DNA of 64,000 bases from Bradyrhizobiaceae bacterium (GTDB lineage Bacteria > Pseudomonadota > Alphaproteobacteria > Rhizobiales > Xanthobacteraceae). Both the position numbers and the translations under genes were made by a program. The notes under the pieces were generated by a model that made no database searches, was not told where the DNA came from, and worked only from the letters and a program-made list of their open reading frames with translations. The stretch is taken from assembly GCA_020853885.1 (NCBI GenBank), contig JADYXZ010000019.1, positions 682,001-746,000 on the forward strand. Direction: 5' to 3'. Shown piece after piece: positions 55,572 to 64,000 of this stretch (position 1 is the first letter of the stretch; each line of letters begins with the position of its first letter).

Positions 55572-56974
55572 GCCAGCATCGAGATCGGCTTCTCGACGAA
55601 GTGACGGAAGGCGTCGAGAAGCTCCGCGCCGAGCGCGCCGTCCACGGCGCGGTGATCCGCGGAGAGCGTCGCCGTCATCACCGTCGCCGCTTCGATCTTG
55701 CCCTTGCGCGCGACCGCCCGCTCCTCGCCCGCGCCCACCGCAAGGATGGTTGCGTGCGGCGGATTGATGACGGCGGAAAACTCGCGGATGCCGTACATGC
55801 CGAGATTGGAGAGCGCCGACGAGCCGCCCTGATACTCGTGCGGCTTCAGCTTGCGTGTGCGGGCGCGCGCGATGAAATCCTTCATCTCGGTCGCAATCGC
55901 CGACATGGACTTCTCTTCGGCGTGCCGAATGATCGGCGTGATCAGTCCGCCGGGGATCGCCACCGCAACGCCCACGTCTGCATGCTTGTGCTTCAGCATG
56001 CCGGCCTCGGTCCAGCTCACATTGGCGTCGGGGATTTTGATCAGCGCCAGCGCCAGCGCCTTGATCAGCAGGTCATTGACGGAAACCCGGAAGCGCGGCT
56101 TGCCATCCTCGCCCATGGACGCGGCCGCGTTGATCTCGTGCCGTGCGGCGAACAGCGCATCGAGCTCGACGTCGACAGTCAGATAATAGTGCGGGATCAT
56201 GAGCTTCGACTCGACGAGCCGCTTGGCGATGGTCTTGCGCATGCCGTCATGCGGCACGAACTCGTAGCTGCCCTCTTCGAACAGCGCGCGGATCTGCTCG
56301 TCGGACGGCGCCTGGATGCCGGGCGGCGCGCCTGCCGGTGCGGCAGCCGGCGCGCGCAACGCGCCGCCTGCCTTGGCCTGTTCGACATCGCGCGCCACCA
56401 CGCGGCCGTGCGGACCGGAGCCCTGCACGCGCGAAACGTCGATGCCGAATTCCTTGGCGAGCCTGCGCGCAAGCGGCGACGCGAACACGCGGCCGCCCTT
56501 GCCGTTCGTCTTGGCGCCGTCGTCCTTCGAGACGGGCGCGAGCCTGTCACCGGGACGGCCGGAGGCCGGACCCGGTGACGCCCCCTCAGGACGAGGGCGC
56601 TTTTTCTCAACCTCATCCTGAGGAGCCCGCGCAGCGGGCGTCTCGAAGGATAAGGCGGCCTTCGTTTCCTGCTTCGCTTCCGCCTTCGGCGCCGGCGCAG
56701 AGGGCGCGGCTTTGATCGCGCTCGCATCCTCGCCTTCTTCGAGCAGCACCGCGATCACCTGATTGACCGGCACGTCCTGCGTGCCCTCGGCCACGACGAT
56801 CTTGCCGAGCGTGCCCTCGTCCACCGCCTCGACCTCCATCGTCGCCTTGTCGGTCTCGATCTCGGCAATGACATCGCCGGCCTTAACCTGGTCGCCCTCC
56901 TTCTTCAGCCACTTGGAGAGGTTGCCCTTCTCCATCGTGGGCGACAGCGCCGGCATGAGAATGTTGACAGGCAT
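55568..56974 (-). CDS. pdhC: Pyruvate dehydrogenase E2, dihydrolipoamide acetyltransferase
   Basis: A 468-residue subunit. Lipoyl domain with K43 (ETDKATME), a Pro/Ala-rich linker about 85-160, the peripheral subunit-binding domain about 163-198 (VFASPLARRLAKEFGIDV), and the catalytic domain with DHRAVDG near the end. The linker region (about residues 108-143) is encoded by palindromic repeat sequence, described as a separate feature. ATG at 56974 has GAGGAACAT upstream. The GNAT gene overlaps its stop. Confidence 0.96.
   Translation of the reverse strand: MPVNILMPALSPTMEKGNLSKWLKKEGDQVKAGDVIAEIETDKATMEVEAVDEGTLGKIVVAEGTQDVPVNQVIAVLLEEGEDASAIKAAPSAPAPKAEAKQETKAALSFETPAARAPQDEVEKKRPRPEGASPGPASGRPGDRLAPVSKDDGAKTNGKGGRVFASPLARRLAKEFGIDVSRVQGSGPHGRVVARDVEQAKAGGALRAPAAAPAGAPPGIQAPSDEQIRALFEEGSYEFVPHDGMRKTIAKRLVESKLMIPHYYLTVDVELDALFAARHEINAAASMGEDGKPRFRVSVNDLLIKALALALIKIPDANVSWTEAGMLKHKHADVGVAVAIPGGLITPIIRHAEEKSMSAIATEMKDFIARARTRKLKPHEYQGGSSALSNLGMYGIREFSAVINPPHATILAVGAGEERAVARKGKIEAATVMTATLSADHRAVDGALGAELLDAFRHFVEKPISMLA
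56546..56655. repeat. Palindromic repeat array inside the pdhC coding region
   Basis: Three overlapping palindromes: GTCACCGGG...CCCGGTGAC (56546-56579), CCTCAGGACGAGG with CCTCATCCTGAGG (56584-56623) and CCTCATCCT...AGGATAAGG around GCCCGC-GCA-GCGGGC (56611-56655). They fall entirely inside the E2 linker codons, about 36 residues, in frame. The wording CCTCATCCTGAGGAGCCCGC resembles intergenic repeats I recall from Hyphomicrobiales genomes. Confidence 0.88.
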
Positions 56975-56984
56975 CGGATGTTCC

Positions 56985-57428
56985 TCACGCTGACTGGCGG
57001 ACTGCGGTGCGCGGAACGATCTCGACCGGAGTCCAGAGTTGCCGCCGCCGTTCGCGACGCGACTCGGCGGTCTCGTGATCAAGCGTGACGGGCGCGGCAT
57101 CCCGTTCGGCCAACTCGCGAATCCCGACGCCGACCACGTTCAGGGAAGCCTTTTCGTTTACGCCCTCGCGGCTCATCGCAGCGATATAGGCGCCGCAGCG
57201 GCGGCAGATGACGAAGTCCGTCACCTGAAAGCCGAACCGATAGCGCTCGATGTCGGCTTCGTCGGCGCGGATGACGAGCCGGCCGGCCGCATCGCTCGTC
57301 GTCTTCGCCCCGTGCCTGCGGCAGAACGAACATTGGCATGCCCGCACGGACGAGTCCGCGGGCGCCACCGAGGTTTCGAACTCGACCTCGACGTTGCCGC
57401 AATGACAAGTGCCGCGCAGGACCGTCAT
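56985..57428 (-). CDS. GFA-family (glutathione-dependent formaldehyde-activating enzyme-like) protein
   Basis: A 147-residue zinc protein with CHCG near the N-terminus, CQCSFCRRHG and CRRCGAY, the metal ligands of the GFA family (PF04828). Activity for most members is unproven; formaldehyde-glutathione chemistry is only known for a few. It lies between pdhB and pdhC, a position where other alphaproteobacteria have no gene. ATG with GAGGAAGCC upstream. It runs in the same direction with short gaps, so it is likely in the pdh transcript. Confidence 0.85.
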   Translation of the reverse strand: MTVLRGTCHCGNVEVEFETSVAPADSSVRACQCSFCRRHGAKTTSDAAGRLVIRADEADIERYRFGFQVTDFVICRRCGAYIAAMSREGVNEKASLNVVGVGIRELAERDAAPVTLDHETAESRRERRRQLWTPVEIVPRTAVRQSA

Positions 57429-57435
57429 GGCTTCC

Positions 57436-58818
57436 TCAACGATAGAGCACGGCCTTCGCCGCCTCGACCACTTCCGGCACCGACGGCAGCGCGAGCTTTT
57501 CGAGGTTCGCCGCGTAGGGCATCGGCACGTCCTTGCCCGACACGCGCGTCACCGGCGCGTCGAGCCAGTCGAACGCGCGCTCCATGATCTGCGCGGCGAT
57601 GTCGGCGCCGACGCCGTTCTGCGGCCAGCCTTCTTCGATCGTGATGCAGCGGTTGGTCTTCTTCGCTGACTCGACCACCGTCTCGATGTCCATCGGCCGC
57701 AGCGTGCGCAGATCGATGACCTCCGCTTCGATGCCTTCCTTCGCCAGTTCCTCGGCCGCGCCGAGCGCATAATTCATGCCGATCGACCACGCCACCAGCG
57801 TCACGTCCTTGCCGGCCCGCGCGATCCGCGCCTTGCCGATGGGCAGCACCCAGTCCTCGAGCTTCGGCACCGGAAAGGATTTTCCGTAGAGGATTTCGTT
57901 CTCGAGGAAGATCACCGGGTTCGGATCGCGGATCGCCGCCTTCAAGAGCCCTTTCGCGTCCGCCGCCGTATAGGGCGCGATCACCTTCAGCCCCGGAATG
58001 TGCGAGTACCAGGCCGAATAATCCTGGCTGTGCTGCGCGGCGACGCGCGCCGCCGGCCCGTTCGGCCCGCGGAACACGATCTGCGCCGTCACCTGCCCGC
58101 CCGACATATAGAGCGTCTTGCCAGCCGAATTGACGATCTGATCGATCGCCTGCATCGAGAAATTGAACGTCATGAACTCGACGACCGGCTTCAACCCGGC
58201 GAACGCCGCGCCCACGCCGACGCCGGCAAAACCGTGCTCGGTGATCGGCGTATCGATGACGCGCTTCGCTCCGAATTCCTGCAGCAGGCCCTGCGTCACC
58301 TTGTAGGCGCCCTGATACTCGGCGACCTCCTCGCCCATCACGAACACCGAGGGATCGCGCCGCATCTCTTCGGCCATCGCGTCGCGCAGCGCCTCGCGCA
58401 CGGTCATCGTCACCATCTCGGTGCCTGCCGGCACTTCCGGATCGCTCGCGGCCGGTGCGGCGGCGGGCGCGGAAACGGAAACCGGCGCCGCCGGGGTTTC
58501 GGCAGGCGCCGGAGCTTCTTGCTTCGGAGCGGGCTTGGCTGCGGGTTTGGCGGCGGCTACGTCGCCGGCTTTCTCGCCCTCGGCGAAAATGATCGCGATC
58601 GGCGTGTTGACGGCGACGTCCTGCGTTCCTTCCGGCACGAGAATCTTGCCGAGCGTGCCCTCGTCCACGGCCTCGACTTCCATCGTCGCCTTGTCGGTCT
58701 CGATCTCGGCGATGACGTCCCCGGCCTTCACCGGGTCGCCCTCGTTCTTCACCCACTTGGCGAGATTGCCCTTCTCCATCGTCGGGGAAAGGGCCGGCAT
58801 CAAGACTTCAGTCGGCAC
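57436..58818 (-). CDS. pdhB: Pyruvate dehydrogenase E1 beta with N-terminal lipoyl domain
   Basis: A 460-residue subunit. The first about 80 residues are a lipoyl domain with K43 (ETDKATME) nearly identical to that of E2, followed by an Ala/Pro linker and the E1 beta catalytic domain with [16 protein letters not shown] and [14 protein letters not shown] lipoylated E1 beta is known from some alphaproteobacteria. Starts with GTG after GGGGAA. It works with PdhA in decarboxylating pyruvate. Confidence 0.96.
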   Translation of the reverse strand: MPTEVLMPALSPTMEKGNLAKWVKNEGDPVKAGDVIAEIETDKATMEVEAVDEGTLGKILVPEGTQDVAVNTPIAIIFAEGEKAGDVAAAKPAAKPAPKQEAPAPAETPAAPVSVSAPAAAPAASDPEVPAGTEMVTMTVREALRDAMAEEMRRDPSVFVMGEEVAEYQGAYKVTQGLLQEFGAKRVIDTPITEHGFAGVGVGAAFAGLKPVVEFMTFNFSMQAIDQIVNSAGKTLYMSGGQVTAQIVFRGPNGPAARVAAQHSQDYSAWYSHIPGLKVIAPYTAADAKGLLKAAIRDPNPVIFLENEILYGKSFPVPKLEDWVLPIGKARIARAGKDVTLVAWSIGMNYALGAAEELAKEGIEAEVIDLRTLRPMDIETVVESAKKTNRCITIEEGWPQNGVGADIAAQIMERAFDWLDAPVTRVSGKDVPMPYAANLEKLALPSVPEVVEAAKAVLYR

Positions 58819-58830
58819 GGCGTTCCCCGC

Positions 58831-59868
58831 TCAGCGCGTGACATCGGTCCAGAGCTCGGACGCGTCCGGCTCCGGCTCATGCGAAGCGAACTCCGCCGCC
58901 TCGTTCACGATGTTCTTCACTTCGTTTTCGATCTTCTTCACTTCGTCTTCGCTCGCACGCTTTTCTTCGATCAACCGGGTCCGCACCATCTCGATCGGGT
59001 CGTGCTCCTTCCGGTATTTATCGACCTCGTCCTTGGTGCGATACTTCGCGGGGTCCGACATCGAGTGGCCGCGATAGCGGTAGGTGAGCATCTCGAGGAT
59101 GTACGGCCCCTTGCCTTCGCGCGCGAAGGCGACCGCCTTCTCGCCCGCCGCCTTCACCGCCCGCACGTCCATGCCGTCGACCTGCTCGCCGGGAATGCCG
59201 AACGACATGCCGCGCTTGGAGAGATCGCGCTGCGCATGCGAGCGCTCGATCGACGTGCCCATCGCATACTTGTTGTTCTCGATGATATAGACGACCGGCA
59301 GCTTCCAGAGCTCCGCCATATTGAAGCTCTCGTACACCTGGCCCTGGTTCGCGGCGCCATCGCCGAAATAGGTGAGGCACACGCGGTTGTTCTCGCGATA
59401 GCGGTTGGCGAAGGCGATGCCCGTGCCGAGCGGCACCTGCGCGCCGACGATGCCGTGACCACCGTAGAAATTCTTCTCGATGGAGAACATGTGCATCGAG
59501 CCGCCCTTGCCCTTCGAGTAGCCGGAGCGGCGGCCGGTGAGCTCGGCCATCACGTATTTGGGATCCATCCCGGAGGCGAGCATATGGCCGTGATCGCGGT
59601 AGGCGGTGATGACCTGGTCCCCCTCCTCGATCGCCATCTGCATGCCGACGACGACCGCCTCCTGCCCGATATAGAGGTGGCAGAAGCCGCCGATCAGGCC
59701 CATGCCGTAGAGCTGCCCCGCCTTCTCCTCGAAGCGGCGGATCAGCAGCATCTCGCGGAACGCAAGCTTTTCCTGCTCCGCGCTCATGGGTGGGCGCGCA
59801 GCGGCGCCCTGGTCCTTGCCGCGAGGGCGGTCTTTGGTCGTGTCCAGCGACTTGGCAGTGGCCGGCAT
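58831..59868 (-). CDS. pdhA: Pyruvate dehydrogenase E1 alpha
   Basis: A 345-residue subunit with the thiamine diphosphate motif GDG (169-171) to NN (198-199), and the regulatory-type loop YRYRGHSMSDP near the C-terminal half. It decarboxylates pyruvate and reductively acetylates the lipoyl arms. GGGAGGAACGAAACGG precedes the ATG, a strong site. It begins the pdh run after ftsB. Confidence 0.96.
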   Translation of the reverse strand: MPATAKSLDTTKDRPRGKDQGAAARPPMSAEQEKLAFREMLLIRRFEEKAGQLYGMGLIGGFCHLYIGQEAVVVGMQMAIEEGDQVITAYRDHGHMLASGMDPKYVMAELTGRRSGYSKGKGGSMHMFSIEKNFYGGHGIVGAQVPLGTGIAFANRYRENNRVCLTYFGDGAANQGQVYESFNMAELWKLPVVYIIENNKYAMGTSIERSHAQRDLSKRGMSFGIPGEQVDGMDVRAVKAAGEKAVAFAREGKGPYILEMLTYRYRGHSMSDPAKYRTKDEVDKYRKEHDPIEMVRTRLIEEKRASEDEVKKIENEVKNIVNEAAEFASHEPEPDASELWTDVTR

Positions 59869-59987
59869 CCGTTTCGTTCCTCCCGTCGGAATTGCTTAGC
59901 GTAATTCATGCGGCCACGCCACGCCGACCGTGCATGGCCCCATGAAAACTGCGCGCAGCGCAAAGGCGCCAGAGGGGAAACGCCGTC

Positions 59988-60305
59988 TTAACGCGGCGGT
60001 TGCAGGAGGACGAGGTCGTTCGGCTTCGCAAACCCGAGATCGCGCCGGGCTAGTTCCTCCAGAAGGTCCGGATCGAGCTTGTCGGCCCGCAGGAGCGACA
60101 CGCGATGTTCCCAATAGGCCCGCTCGGCGCGCAACGTGTCCCGATCGAGGGTAAGGTCGAGGATTTCCTGCTCGTAGGCGCGCTGGGCCAGCAGCCCGTA
60201 GTCGCCGTGATAGCCCTGGAAGGCGAAATAGCCAATGATCAGCGCCGCAAAAATGTGCAGGGCAAGACCCTGCAGGAAACGACCGAGGCGGGTGCGCGCG
60301 ACCAT
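59988..60305 (-). CDS. ftsB: FtsB/DivIC-type septum formation initiator
   Basis: A 105-residue bitopic protein. One TM helix (about 15-33) followed by a coiled-coil region (about 47-82, QRAYEQEILDLTLDRDTLRAERAY) and ending ARRDLGFAKPNDLVLL, typical of FtsB. It joins FtsL and FtsQ in the divisome. The ATG at 60305 is chosen because upstream residues to 60380 are basic and non-conserved and overlap the toxin gene. The usual alphaproteobacterial place is between eno and pdhA. Confidence 0.9.
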   Translation of the reverse strand: MVARTRLGRFLQGLALHIFAALIIGYFAFQGYHGDYGLLAQRAYEQEILDLTLDRDTLRAERAYWEHRVSLLRADKLDPDLLEELARRDLGFAKPNDLVLLQPPR

Positions 60306-60339
60306 CCCGTGCTTATCGCGCCTCCCGGTTGCCCGGGCG

Positions 60340-60657
60340 TTAACGCGACGTTTCGTCGGTCGAGCGGTCCTGCGCTTCATGAAACACGTTTACGACCATG
60401 ACCTCATCCGGCCTCGCATCCAGGTCATAGACGATAATGTAGGGTAGTCCCTTAACCACCCATTCCAATGTACCCGGGACGGCACCCTGATGTCCGATAC
60501 GCGGATGCTCGCGCAGCCTCTCGGCCGCCGACCGAATCTGTTCAACAACCATACTCGCGGCTACCGGATTGTGTCGCGCGACATAAGAATAGATAGCATC
60601 GATCTGCGCGATCGCCCGCTCGGAGTAGTGTAGCTTTAGAGGCCGCACTTCCGCCAA
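60340..60657 (-). CDS. RelE/ParE-family toxin
   Basis: A 105-residue protein of ParE/RelE shape: ERAIAQIDAIYSYVARHNPVAA, RLREHPRIGHQG, LPYIIVYDLD. The overlapping upstream gene encodes a small acidic protein, the normal antitoxin-toxin order. TTG at 60657 or GTG at 60648 may start it. Its target (gyrase or ribosome) cannot be decided. It ends 34 bases before ftsB. Confidence 0.88.
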   Translation of the reverse strand: MAEVRPLKLHYSERAIAQIDAIYSYVARHNPVAASMVVEQIRSAAERLREHPRIGHQGAVPGTLEWVVKGLPYIIVYDLDARPDEVMVVNVFHEAQDRSTDETSR

Positions 60658-60863
60658 AGGCCCACCACCTGTTCATCGGTCGCGATCTTGCCTTCGCGGA
60701 CCTCACGCAAGGTGAGCTTTACTTCTTCGATCTGTTCCGGCGTGAGCCGGTACCGCGGCTCGTCCTTGCGGGCAAGCGAAAGCAGCATCTCGGCCGCCAT
60801 ATCTTGATCGGCTTCGGGAAGTTTGCGGACTTCGGCAATGGCCTGTTCGAGCAGCTTGGTCAT
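60636..60863 (-). CDS. Antitoxin of a RelE/ParE toxin-antitoxin pair
   Basis: A 75-residue protein with an alpha-helical N-terminus and a C-terminal acidic helix, TPEQIEEVKLTLREVREGKIATDEQVVGLWRKCGL, a pattern seen in small antitoxins paired with RelE-type toxins. It overlaps the toxin gene by 22 bases. The first gene of the pair, expected to bind the promoter in complex with the toxin. It sits just after eno. Confidence 0.82.
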   Translation of the reverse strand: MTKLLEQAIAEVRKLPEADQDMAAEMLLSLARKDEPRYRLTPEQIEEVKLTLREVREGKIATDEQVVGLWRKCGL

Positions 60864-60899
60864 ATTAAATTTATATCACGGATGGAGGACTTGCGCACC

Positions 60900-62210
<1,311 letters not shown>

Positions 62211-62239
62211 CTAGCCGATGGCGGCGCGGCCGAAAAGCC

Positions 62240-63037
62240 TTAACGGTCGAGTTGCGCCGTGACCGCGAGGAAGAGGCGGTCGTTCCCCTCGAAGCCGCGC
62301 ACGGCCATGTTGAGGACGACGGCAAGCGACACCTTGCCGTCCCGGCGTGCGTAGGTATGGACCTCGCTGATCCCGTAGCCGAGTACGCAGTGGCGCGAGG
62401 CGGGGATCGTCCGGTCGTCGTTCAGCACCACAATCCGCTTGCCGCGCCGAAGCGTGAGACGGAAGCCCACGCCCTCCTCCCAGTCCACCTCCTGCGCGCA
62501 CGGGATCGCTTCCGCGCGCCGCCCCGCGCGCGAGGTACGCGGCCAAGGGAAACGCTTCTCCTCCAGGTCCAGGCTCACGCGCCCGAGCTTCGCGTCCTCG
62601 AACGCAATCGAACGGGTGCCGGGCGACAGTCTCACGTCGCTGCTGATCGCAAACGTCTCTCCCGTGCGCGCGCCTTCATCGGCCGCAATCGGCGGGACGA
62701 GCAACTGGAAGTCATAAAGGCTGAGCGCCTTCGCGAACCGCTTTCCGGCAAAGCCAAGCAGCCATTCCCCGTAAGGCCGCGGGTCGTCGATCGGCGGGCT
62801 CTCTTTCCATGACTCAAGGCGGAGCGGCATGCCCGGCACGAGCCGGTCGGCAGCCACGTCGATCACATGGGCCTCCGCGACGAACTCACCGCCGTCGCCA
62901 ACGCCGCCATACTGGATGAAGCCGAAGTAGCGGCCGTCCGGCGAGAAGCCGAGCACCTTGAGCGCCAGCGCTTCGGCGCCCGACGCGGCCGTAGGCGCGG
63001 CAAGGAGAAGAGCGATGAGGAGGCTGCGCAGCCACAT
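62240..63037 (-). CDS. DUF2259-domain secreted protein
   Basis: A 265-residue protein. Signal peptide about 1-21 (ASG-AEA). The mature part begins VLGFSPDGRYFGFIQYG, the DUF2259 hallmark, and continues with IDVAADR and a YAR repeat-like pattern. It has no enzyme motif that I recognise. Its location after eno in the divergent region with queF may reflect insertion rather than function. Confidence 0.75.
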   Translation of the reverse strand: MWLRSLLIALLLAAPTAASGAEALALKVLGFSPDGRYFGFIQYGGVGDGGEFVAEAHVIDVAADRLVPGMPLRLESWKESPPIDDPRPYGEWLLGFAGKRFAKALSLYDFQLLVPPIAADEGARTGETFAISSDVRLSPGTRSIAFEDAKLGRVSLDLEEKRFPWPRTSRAGRRAEAIPCAQEVDWEEGVGFRLTLRRGKRIVVLNDDRTIPASRHCVLGYGISEVHTYARRDGKVSLAVVLNMAVRGFEGNDRLFLAVTAQLDR

Positions 63038-63041
63038 GGTC

Positions 63042-63070
63042 TTTACCGAAGCAAAGGGTCTGCCTTTATA
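63042..63070 (+). promoter_or_regulatory. Candidate promoter of queF
   Basis: TTTACC (63042-63047) and TTTATA (63065-63070) are 17 bases apart, 28 bases before the queF ATG. The short leader leaves no space for a riboswitch. By eye only. Confidence 0.4.
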
Positions 63071-63097
63071 AGCCGAAAGCAGGTGTTATAGAGACCC

Positions 63098-63571
63098 ATG
63101 TCCAAGTCGAAAAAGTCCGCGCTGAAAGACCTCTCCCTTCTCGGCAAACCCGCGAAGATCCCCGCATCGCCCGAGGAAGCGGTGCTGGAGCGCGTGCCCA
63201 ATCCCCATCCCCACACCAACTATGTCGCGCGCTTTACGGCGCCCGAGTTCACCACGATCTGCCCCGTCACCGGCCAGCCCGACTTCGCGCTGCTGGTGAT
63301 CGACTATGTCCCCGGCAGGTGGCTGGTGGAGTCGAAGTCGCTCAAGCTCTATCTGACAAGCTTCCGCAACCACGGCGCCTTCCACGAGGACTGCACGGTC
63401 GAGATCGGCAAGAAGCTCGTGAAACTGCTCGCGCCGAAGTGGCTCCGCATCGGCGGCTACTGGTATCCGCGCGGCGGCATCCCGATCGACGTCTTCTGGC
63501 AGCACGGCAAGCTGCCGGCCGGCATCTGGGTGCCGGACCAGAGCGTCGCGCCCTACCGCGGCCGCGGCTGA
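63098..63571 (+). CDS. queF: NADPH-dependent 7-cyano-7-deazaguanine reductase
   Basis: A 157-residue short-form QueF with catalytic C55 ([10 protein letters not shown]), D62, the QueF motif ESKSLKLY (78-85), H92 and E97. It reduces preQ0 to preQ1 in queuosine synthesis. The short type forms a homododecamer. Other que genes are not in the window. A preQ1 riboswitch is not seen. Confidence 0.97.
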   Translation: MSKSKKSALKDLSLLGKPAKIPASPEEAVLERVPNPHPHTNYVARFTAPEFTTICPVTGQPDFALLVIDYVPGRWLVESKSLKLYLTSFRNHGAFHEDCTVEIGKKLVKLLAPKWLRIGGYWYPRGGIPIDVFWQHGKLPAGIWVPDQSVAPYRGRG

Positions 63572-63573
63572 AT

Positions 63574-64000
63574 TCAGAAGAAGATCGGCGCAAGCCCCGC
63601 AATGGCGATCCCAAGCGGCGTGACGTAGCGCAGCAAGCCGCGCAGCACAGCCGTCGCCACCGGGCCGAGCGCCAGCTCCGAGCGGATCAACTGCTCGCTC
63701 AGCCGCCAGCCCACGAAGACCGAGATCACGAATCCGCCGATCGGCAACATCGCATTCGAAGTCAGTTGGTCCGTCAGGTCGAAGAAGGTCGCTCCTTCGT
63801 AGCCCGGCAGCGCGCCGAGCGGAAACCAGTCGGCCCACAGATTGAATGAGAAGACCGAGGCGAGGCCAAGCAGCCAGCAGCTCCCCGCCGCCACGACGAC
63901 CGCGGGCAAGCGCGACCAGCCGAACCGCCGCATCAGCCACGACACCGGCATTTCGAGCATCGAAATGGCGGATGCGAGCGCCGCCACGAACAGCAGGATG
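63574..64000 (-). CDS. NSS-family sodium-dependent transporter, C-terminal part
   Basis: The C-terminal about 142 residues, running off the window end. The opening LFVAALASAISMLEMPVSWL and the later TSNAMLPIGGFVISVFVGWRL match neurotransmitter:sodium symporter (SNF) family members, which take up amino acids with Na+. Several helices are visible. It is convergent with queF, with two bases between the genes. The N-terminal half and ligand are outside the window. Confidence 0.85.
   Translation of the reverse strand, partial: ILLFVAALASAISMLEMPVSWLMRRFGWSRLPAVVVAAGSCWLLGLASVFSFNLWADWFPLGALPGYEGATFFDLTDQLTSNAMLPIGGFVISVFVGWRLSEQLIRSELALGPVATAVLRGLLRYVTPLGIAIAGLAPIFF

Noticed and set aside
63038-63097. 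preQ1 riboswitch before queF
   Set aside because: The 60-base gap contains no preQ1-type stem and the predicted promoter leaves a leader of only about 20 bases.

Overview
The window is a high-GC chromosomal segment of an alphaproteobacterium, most likely of the order Hyphomicrobiales (Rhizobiales). The evidence is gene content and order: a plasmid-free housekeeping backbone with dusB-ntrB-ntrC-ntrY-ntrX-dat-hfq-hflX, fused ispDF, a pyruvate dehydrogenase whose E1-beta carries its own lipoyl domain, a phosphatidylcholine synthase (Pcs) and interspersed palindromic repeats. Genus cannot be fixed from the sequence alone. No phage, insertion sequence, CRISPR array or rRNA operon was seen. One tRNA gene (Ser, anticodon TGA) is present.

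Region 1 (1-4.7 kb): the tail of an AEC-family permease, a UbiH/Coq6-type FAD monooxygenase, phosphatidylcholine synthase, a TerC membrane protein, a quinone oxidoreductase and a small methyltransferase. Region 2 (4.8-13.8 kb): a purine-catabolism operon, xdhA-xdhB-xdhC-guanine deaminase-puuD-allC plus an M20 hydrolase. It would take guanine and xanthine to urate, oxidise urate through a membrane cytochrome-c-linked enzyme, and later cleave allantoate. Enzymes for the intermediate steps are not in the window.

Region 3 (14-24 kb) is the most accessory-looking part: rimO, a lipoprotein with alpha/beta-hydrolase and LysM-like parts, a FecR-domain secreted protein, a GT-B glycosyltransferase, an extradiol-dioxygenase-like protein, two tandem paralogous P-loop ATPases, a Cys-rich zinc-type protein with a small VOC protein, tRNA-Ser and a sulfatase.

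Region 4 (24-32.5 kb, plus strand) is a cell-wall, replication and translation run: rlpA, dacA-type carboxypeptidase, tmk, holB, metG (with a remarkable Lys/Arg-rich N-terminal tail), a CDF metal exporter, tatD and a PhnP-like hydrolase. Region 5 (32.5-45.4 kb): a membrane diguanylate cyclase, mazG, then the minus-strand run dusB-ntrBC-ntrYX-dat-hfq-hflX for nitrogen and redox two-component control and RNA regulation. Region 6 (45.5-63.6 kb): ispDF-pncC on plus, then coq10-lipA-lpd-pdhCBA-ftsB-eno mostly on minus. That backbone is interrupted by apparently inserted genes: a bactofilin-like membrane protein with a GlsB protein, a TAXI-type TRAP transporter, a GNAT, a GFA-family gene and a toxin-antitoxin pair. 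A DUF2259 protein, queF and a partial NSS transporter end the window.

The observations I rate highest are: a palindromic repeat array translated in frame inside the linker of the PDH E2 subunit; the tandem pair of divergent P-loop ATPases; the basic tail on MetRS; and a toxin-antitoxin pair directly upstream of ftsB. All function calls are by motif recognition from the sequence; no database search was possible.
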